Assembly: GCA_029239545.1 (NCBI GenBank)
Contig: JARBUQ010000144.1
Coordinates: forward strand, 1 to 9,131
Source of the DNA: Paenibacillus sp.
GTDB taxonomy: Bacteria; Bacillota; Bacilli; Paenibacillales; NBRC-103111
DNA: 9,131 nucleotides
Direction of reading: 5' to 3'
Shown here: positions 6,779-9,131 of the stretch, piece by piece
Layout of the letters: the number at the start of each line of letters is the position of its first letter
How positions within the stretch are numbered: the stretch's first letter is position 1
Position numbers and translations under genes: made by a program
Notes under the pieces: generated by a model
Seen by the model: only the letters and a program-made list of their open reading frames with translations
Told to the model about the DNA's origin: nothing
The model's database searches: none

Positions 6779-6792
6779 TGAAAACGTTTTCG
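6779..6792. promoter_or_regulatory. cre-like operator (CcpA or LacI-family)
   Basis: TGAAAACGTTTTCG matches the Gram-positive catabolite-responsive element TGWAANCGNTNWCA at all but the last position. It contains the perfect 12-bp palindrome GAAAACGTTTTC (6780-6791). It begins just downstream of the -10 box of the GH36-like gene and covers the predicted transcription start, which is a repressing position. A dedicated LacI-family regulator could use the same kind of site. Confidence 0.7.
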
Positions 6793-6797
6793 AAGTT

Positions 6798-6826
6798 AAT
6801 CTACCATGATCCCGGCAGGGTGTCAA
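6798..6826 (-). promoter_or_regulatory. Promoter of the GH36-like gene
   Basis: On the minus strand, a perfect -35 TTGACA (6826-6821) and a weaker -10 TAGATT (6803-6798, 4/6) are separated by 17 bp. The predicted start is near 6791, inside the cre-like palindrome, leaving a leader of about 48 nt. Confidence 0.6.
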
Positions 6827-6861
6827 TTAATAGATGCGCCTTGTCGGATGAACGTTTATAC

Positions 6862-6891
6862 TGGTCAAAGACAGGAGTTTATTGCTAGAAT
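6862..6891 (+). promoter_or_regulatory. Possible weak promoter of the beta-propeller gene
   Basis: TAGAAT (6886-6891, 5/6 to the -10 consensus) is preceded by TGGTCA (6862-6867, 4/6 to the -35) with 18 bp between. The predicted leader is about 22 nt. The poor -35 would fit an activated promoter, but the call is tentative. Confidence 0.35.
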
Positions 6892-6919
6892 TCACTGGGA
6901 TTGAACGAGGGGGATCACG

Positions 6920-8818
6920 ATGAAGGCAAGAGCGTTAGGCAGTCCAATTCACACAGTCAGCTACGTTGCTGCGGCTTATGACTCGGGAGACGCGAACCGA
7001 AATCCGCGTATTTATGCTGTATCCTGCGGAAAAATTGCAACTCTCCATATCATTGATGTTTTTACGGGGGAGTGCCTGCAGCTTTTTGAGCTTGAGGGCG
7101 GTTCGACTCACTGCTGGGGGATCGATCTTTTGCCGGATGGTACCGTATATATGGGAAGTACACAGGGTTACTTTTACCGATTAAAGCCAGATGCTGCTGA
7201 ACTGGAAAACCTGGGATTGGCACTCGAGAGCGAGAGCTTCATATGGCGAATTCAAGCGGATAAGCAAGGAATTGTGTATGGGGGTACTTATCCGAATGGC
7301 AAATTATTCGCTTATGATCCGATCCGGAATAGCTTTAGAGACTACGGTCAAATCGTTGAAGGGGAAAAGTATCTTCGCAGTCTTGCTTTGACGACAGATA
7401 CCGTCTTTGCGGGAATAGGGACACAGCAGGCTGCACTCGTGGCGATCGACAAGCATTCGGGCAATAAAACCGTCATAACACTTCCAGTTGATAAAATCGA
7501 GGGAGAGACGGTTTACGATCTTAATGTTGTAGGTGATCTTGTTTTTGTCAAGCTTAGCCCTTCTAATGTGATGTTGATCTATAACTGGGTAGAGCAGCAA
7601 TGGGTGGATCGGCTGGAGGGAGCGATGGGTTGGGATATTTCTTCGCCAAGTCCTGAGACGGGTCACATATATTTCGTTCAGGACTACCGTCTGGCTTCGT
7701 ATAATATGCAAACAAGAGAAGTGGCCCAGACTTCTCTCGAATGCACGCAACCGGCAAGGGATTTCGGCTGGCTCCGTTGGCAGGACCAGCAGGCCTATCC
7801 AGGCTGGAGTCTCATAAGCGTTATGCAGGACGGCAACTATTGGCTCTACAATCCGCAGACAGATTGTGGCGAGATCAGAGAGACGAATGTACCGGGTCAA
7901 GAGAACAAAATTCAGTGTTTTGCGATCGATCAACATGATCGACTGCTTGTGGGCGGATTTTTCGCCGGAGGCTTCGCGGTATATGACCATAAGGCAGATG
8001 AAATTACGGAGTATAAAAGCGTTGGGCAGCCAGAGGGAATGATCGAATACGAGGGCCAAGTGTATCTGGGCGTCTATCCAGGTGCGAGAATTTACCGGTA
8101 TGATCCGGAGAAGCCATGGACAATCGGCAGCAATCCGACCTTGCTGTTCTCCTTAAAGGATCGGGATCAGGATCGTCCCTTTGCTTTTGTGGCGGCAGGA
8201 CAGGAGCTTGCCATCGGGACCGTCCCGTTCTACGGCCATCATGGCGGAGCCTTGACTCTCTACGATCCGCGGACAGGTCGAATCGATTACCATAGACATG
8301 TGATACAGAATCAAAGCGTGGTTAGTCTTGCCTACAAGGATGGGGTCATTTATGGAGGCTCATCCATCCATGGAGGCTTAGGAACAAGTCCAGTGGAGAC
8401 TTCGGCTCGAATCTTCGCCTGGGATACCGTTAAGCGCGAGAAAATTGGCGATATCATTCCGGTCGCGGAATCTATCGCGGTATACTCCCTGACCTTCGAT
8501 GAGGAGGGGAACCTATGGGGTCTGACAGATACGCATATTTTCAAGGCCAATCCGGATGGGTTGGTTGTTGTCGAGACGATTGCGTTGAACAGCTTCCTCC
8601 CGGAGCAGCCTAAGCAATGGTTGGGCTGGCATGCCGGTCATCTATGGTTCCGACCTGACGGACACTTGTTTGGCAATATCGGGGGGTATTTGTTCCGAAT
8701 CGCAACCAGCACGCGGGAAGCAACGATTATGCAGGAGGAAGTACGCCTTTGCATAGCTGATCGGGCCGGCAACATCTACTTCTCCAGACAGACGGAGCTG
8801 TTCGTATTGGATGTGTAG
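6920..8818 (+). CDS. Cytoplasmic 14-blade beta-propeller protein of unknown function
   Basis: This 632-residue protein is built almost wholly of propeller blades. A repeated strand pattern (G-x-[VIL]-[YF]-x-G, then an aromatic-rich strand ending YDP or similar) appears about 14 times, near residues 31, 75, 118, 161, 207, 249, 298, 342, 380, 429, 476, 530, 581 and 617. Clear examples are GIVYGGTYPNGKLFAYDP (117-134) and GQVYLGVYPGARIYRYDP (379-396). Spacing averages 45 residues, which fits two tandem seven-bladed propellers. Loop clusters GHHGG (439-443) and HGG (484-486) in the second half could form a pocket. There is no signal peptide or membrane segment. The start has GAGGGGG (about 6907-6913) 6 nt before ATG. 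The gene is divergent from the GH36-like gene. Seven-bladed folds occur in polysaccharide lyases, glycosidases and lactonases as well as binding proteins, so an enzymatic role on a sugar is possible but unproven. Confidence 0.72.
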   Translation: MKARALGSPIHTVSYVAAAYDSGDANRNPRIYAVSCGKIATLHIIDVFTGECLQLFELEGGSTHCWGIDLLPDGTVYMGSTQGYFYRLKPDAAELENLGLALESESFIWRIQADKQGIVYGGTYPNGKLFAYDPIRNSFRDYGQIVEGEKYLRSLALTTDTVFAGIGTQQAALVAIDKHSGNKTVITLPVDKIEGETVYDLNVVGDLVFVKLSPSNVMLIYNWVEQQWVDRLEGAMGWDISSPSPETGHIYFVQDYRLASYNMQTREVAQTSLECTQPARDFGWLRWQDQQAYPGWSLISVMQDGNYWLYNPQTDCGEIRETNVPGQENKIQCFAIDQHDRLLVGGFFAGGFAVYDHKADEITEYKSVGQPEGMIEYEGQVYLGVYPGARIYRYDPEKPWTIGSNPTLLFSLKDRDQDRPFAFVAAGQELAIGTVPFYGHHGGALTLYDPRTGRIDYHRHVIQNQSVVSLAYKDGVIYGGSSIHGGLGTSPVETSARIFAWDTVKREKIGDIIPVAESIAVYSLTFDEEGNLWGLTDTHIFKANPDGLVVVETIALNSFLPEQPKQWLGWHAGHLWFRPDGHLFGNIGGYLFRIATSTREATIMQEEVRLCIADRAGNIYFSRQTELFVLDV

Positions 8819-8823
8819 CAAGG

Positions 8824-9131
8824 TCACTGTTTGCCAATGGAATCCCTGTACTCCTGCGGACTCATGTTCGTCGTACGCTTGAAGAATCGGGTGAAGTAGG
8901 TCGGGGATTCCATGCCAACCATTCCGGCAATCTCGTGAATTTTGTAGCGGTTGTCCTTCAGCAGCTCCATCGCGCGGGTAATGCGTGCTTCGTTGATATA
9001 ATTTGACAAGCCGATGCCTGACGCTTGCTTATACAGCTTGGACAAATAAGTCGGACTCAGGAAAACGACCTCAGCTAGTCTGACAAGGGACAGGTCATCA
9101 TGCAGGTGACTAAGAATATATTGATTCACTG
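8824..9131 (-). CDS. C-terminal part of an AraC-type transcriptional regulator (partial)
   Basis: The last ~102 residues of a regulator are present; its start lies beyond the right edge. They form a complete AraC/XylS DNA-binding domain with two helix-turn-helix units: LSLVRLAEVVFLSPTYLSKL followed by YKQASG, and IHEIAGMVGMESPTYFTRFF followed by KRTTNMSPQEYR. The apparent first codon at 9129 is GTG and is almost certainly an internal Val. The domain could end an AraC sugar sensor or a YesN-type response regulator; the missing N-terminus would decide. Its stop lies 5 bp from that of the propeller gene, tail to tail. Its target is not known, but genes of this type usually control nearby carbohydrate genes. 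Confidence 0.88.
   Translation of the reverse strand, partial: VNQYILSHLHDDLSLVRLAEVVFLSPTYLSKLYKQASGIGLSNYINEARITRAMELLKDNRYKIHEIAGMVGMESPTYFTRFFKRTTNMSPQEYRDSIGKQ

Noticed and set aside
7304..8059. 251-codon open frame antisense to the propeller gene
   Set aside because: It overlaps a gene with consistent propeller repeats on the other strand, and its translation shows no family features.

Overview
The window looks like part of a carbohydrate-use locus from a Gram-positive bacterium of the Bacillales, most likely Paenibacillus or a close relative. This assignment is an inference. It rests on strong AGGAGG-type ribosome binding sites, sigma-A promoters with near-consensus TTGACA/TATAAT boxes, a good match to the Gram-positive catabolite-repression (cre) consensus, roughly balanced base composition, and an AraC/YesN-type DNA-binding C-terminus of the sort abundant in that genus. 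No species is identified.

Layout. Positions 1-292 hold no credible gene. They carry three imperfect tandem copies of a ~52-bp repeat (29-185) and the intrinsic terminator (243-276) of the operon to the right. A two-gene minus-strand operon follows, transcribed right to left: a D-isomer-specific 2-hydroxyacid dehydrogenase (1611-2600), then an enolase-superfamily enzyme of the muconate-lactonizing type (293-1585). A 200-bp divergent promoter region (2601-2800) separates it from a plus-strand regulator gene (2801-4180). The regulator is a GntR winged helix-turn-helix joined to a whole solute-binding-protein domain with no signal peptide. A large minus-strand GH36-like (clan GH-D) glycosidase gene (4311-6743) converges on it and is divergent from a plus-strand gene for a 14-blade beta-propeller protein (6920-8818). 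The window closes with the C-terminal end of a minus-strand AraC-type regulator (8824-9131, cut by the window edge).

How the parts may work together. None of the enzymes has a visible secretion signal, so the chemistry appears to be cytoplasmic and to depend on an importer outside the window. The GH36-like enzyme would trim an imported glycoside. Its promoter carries a 13/14 cre match just downstream of the -10 box, which suggests catabolite repression. The dehydrogenase and enolase-superfamily enzyme look like two steps acting on a hydroxy acid or sugar acid. The GntR-SBP fusion is divergent from them and has operator-like palindromes in the shared promoter region, so it probably senses an intracellular sugar or sugar derivative and controls that operon and itself. 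The substrate cannot be read from the sequence. The most unusual items are the GntR-SBP one-component regulator, the double seven-bladed propeller of unknown function, and the unassigned enolase/dehydrogenase pair.
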